64,000 bases of DNA from CAWBCI01 sp963787195 (lineage in GTDB: Bacteria > Bacteroidota > Bacteroidia > Bacteroidales > JAGOPY01): assembly GCA_963787195.1 (NCBI GenBank), contig CAWBCI010000087.1, positions 3,159 through 67,158 on the forward strand, in the 5' to 3' direction. Below the pieces are notes generated by a model. It saw only the letters and a list, made by a program, of their open reading frames with translations. It was not told the origin of the DNA and ran no database searches. Positions 62,823-64,000 of this stretch are shown here, one piece after another (position 1 is the stretch's first letter; every line of letters begins with the position of its first letter). The translations under genes and the position numbers were made by a program.

Positions 62823-64000
62823 TCGTGACAGGTCGCGACCTGTCGCTACGACGGTGTTTGTTGTGAAGATCGTGCTGTTTGCAAAACAGTATATTTTCCA
62901 TCCAATGGTCTATGATCAATGCTTACTGGTCTATGATCCATCGTCAATGGGCGATGTTCAATGTTCAATGCGTCGATGAAATATCTTTCGAAAATTGAAA
63001 ATCGACAATCCACAAATCGACAATTCCCTACCCCTGCGGGGTTATCAAAAATCATGGGGGCATGCATCTAGCTACCATACCTTATGCCCTATGGGCAACG
63101 ATAATTGACACAGTTGTGCAGAGATCATTGGATTTTGGGATTTTTCTGTGAATATCGTCTCATTTAGCGACAGGTCGCGACCTGTCGCTACGACGGTGTT
63201 TGTTGTGAAGATCGTGCTGTTTGCAAAACAGTATATTTTCCATCCAATGGTCTATGATCAATGGTTACTGGTCTATGATCCATCGTCAATGGGCGATGTT
63301 CAATGTTCAATGCGTCGATGAAATATCTTTCGAAAATTGACAATCGACAATCCACAAATCGACAATTTCTTCACCCCTGCGGGGTTATCAAAAATCATGG
63401 GGGCATGCATCTAGCTACCATACCTTATGCCCTATGGGCAACGATAATTGACACAGTTGTGCAGAAATCATTGGATTTTGGGATTTTTCTGTGAATATCG
63501 TCTCATTTAGCGACAGGTCGCGACCTGTCGCTACGACGGTGTTTGTTGTGAAGATCGTGCTGTTTGCAAAACAGTATATTTTCCATCCAATGGTCTATGA
63601 TCAATGCTTACTGGTCTATGATCCATCGTCAATGGGCGATGTTCAATGTTCAATGCGTCGATGAAATATCTTTCGAAAATTGACAATCGACAATCCACTA
63701 ATCGACAATTCCCTACCCCTGCGGGGTTATCAAAAATCATGGGGGCATGCATCTAGCTACCATACCTTATGCCCTATGGGCAACGATAATTGACACAGTT
63801 GTGCAGAGATCATTGGATTTTGGGATTTTTCTGTGAATATCGTCTCATTTAGCGACAGGTCGCGACCTGTCGCTACGACGGTGTTTGTTGTGAAGATCGT
63901 GCTGTTTGCAAAACAGTATATTTTCCATCCAATGGTCTATGATCAATGGTTACTGGTCTATGATCCATCGTCAATGGGCGATGTTCAATGTTCAATGCGT
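62823..64000. repeat. Tandem array of about 342-bp units, running off the window
   Basis: Units begin at 62827, 63169, 63512 and 63854, spacings 342, 343 and 342 bp, so at least 3.4 copies are present. Each unit has a 26-bp perfect palindrome (arm TAGCGACAGGTCG; slightly altered in the first copy), the hairpins ACCCC-TGC-GGGGT and TGCCC-TAT-GGGCA, and a middle part made of 7-bp-like words (CAATGTT, AATCGAC). Copies 1 and 3 share variants (ATGCTTACTGG, TTCCCTACCCC) and copies 2 and 4 share others (ATGGTTACTGG; copy 2 TTTCTTCACCCC), a two-unit higher-order period. Short reading frames in it have no support as genes. Confidence 0.95.

Noticed and set aside
62823..64000. CRISPR array or genes inside the terminal repeat
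   Set aside because: Units are identical along 342 bp with no variable spacers, and the 60-70-codon frames are repeat-derived and start in different places of the unit.

Overview
The window looks like a chromosomal segment of an uncultured, probably anaerobic or facultative member of the Bacteroidota (Bacteroidales-like). The lines of evidence are promoters with the Bacteroidetes -7 box TAnnTTTG, a protein with a type IX secretion (T9SS) C-terminal sorting domain, DUF4251, lipoproteins, and a Rex-controlled NAD-linked hydrogenase. No rRNA, tRNA, CRISPR array, phage or complete insertion sequence was seen.

Layout. 1-4.3 kb: end of a glutamine amidotransferase, a GH127 lipoprotein, a membrane PAS protein and a DUF4251 protein. 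4.5-10.9 kb: an Rrf2 regulator, then a phosphate ABC transporter operon with two PstS paralogues, PstC, PstA, PstB and an outer-membrane beta-barrel. 11.2-26.3 kb: a hydrogen/NAD island. It holds a nicotinamide riboside kinase-like gene, the minus-strand operon hoxF-hoxU-hoxY-hoxH-hoxW plus a dihydroorotate-dehydrogenase-like flavoprotein, the maturation genes hypF, hypD, hypE and hypB, a TrmO-like gene and the redox repressor rex. Good Rex operators lie on the hox promoter and just upstream of rex. A weaker one overlaps the arcC promoter. 26.4-28.4 kb: a catabolic-type ornithine carbamoyltransferase and a carbamate kinase.

28.5-45 kb: transporters (DASS, EamA, APC, MATE, MFS, a TMEM175-type channel), a GH2 glycosidase, Tag glycosylase, a TonB-domain protein and a LamG/T9SS protein. 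Several genes here are frameshifted, and many intergenic spaces carry 7-bp tandem repeats. 45.3-48.8 kb: an exported rubrerythrin and a DUF2231/response regulator/histidine kinase operon. The two promoters share 11-bp-spaced TTAAG direct repeats at the same distance from the -7 box. 49-60 kb: an unusual HExxH/helix-hairpin-helix membrane protein, two beta-lactamase-fold serine hydrolases, an ATP/ADP-translocase-like protein with HEAT repeats, and an exported dikinase with the domain order of glucan water dikinase. 60-64 kb: mscL, topoisomerase IV parE, and a tandem array of about 342-bp units that runs off the window and shows a two-unit higher-order period.

The best candidates for something new are the exported-dikinase/translocase/serine-hydrolase cluster, the Rex-hox regulatory circuit with its co-transcribed orphan flavoprotein, the two-component repeats in front of rubrerythrin, and the satellite-like array at the right end.
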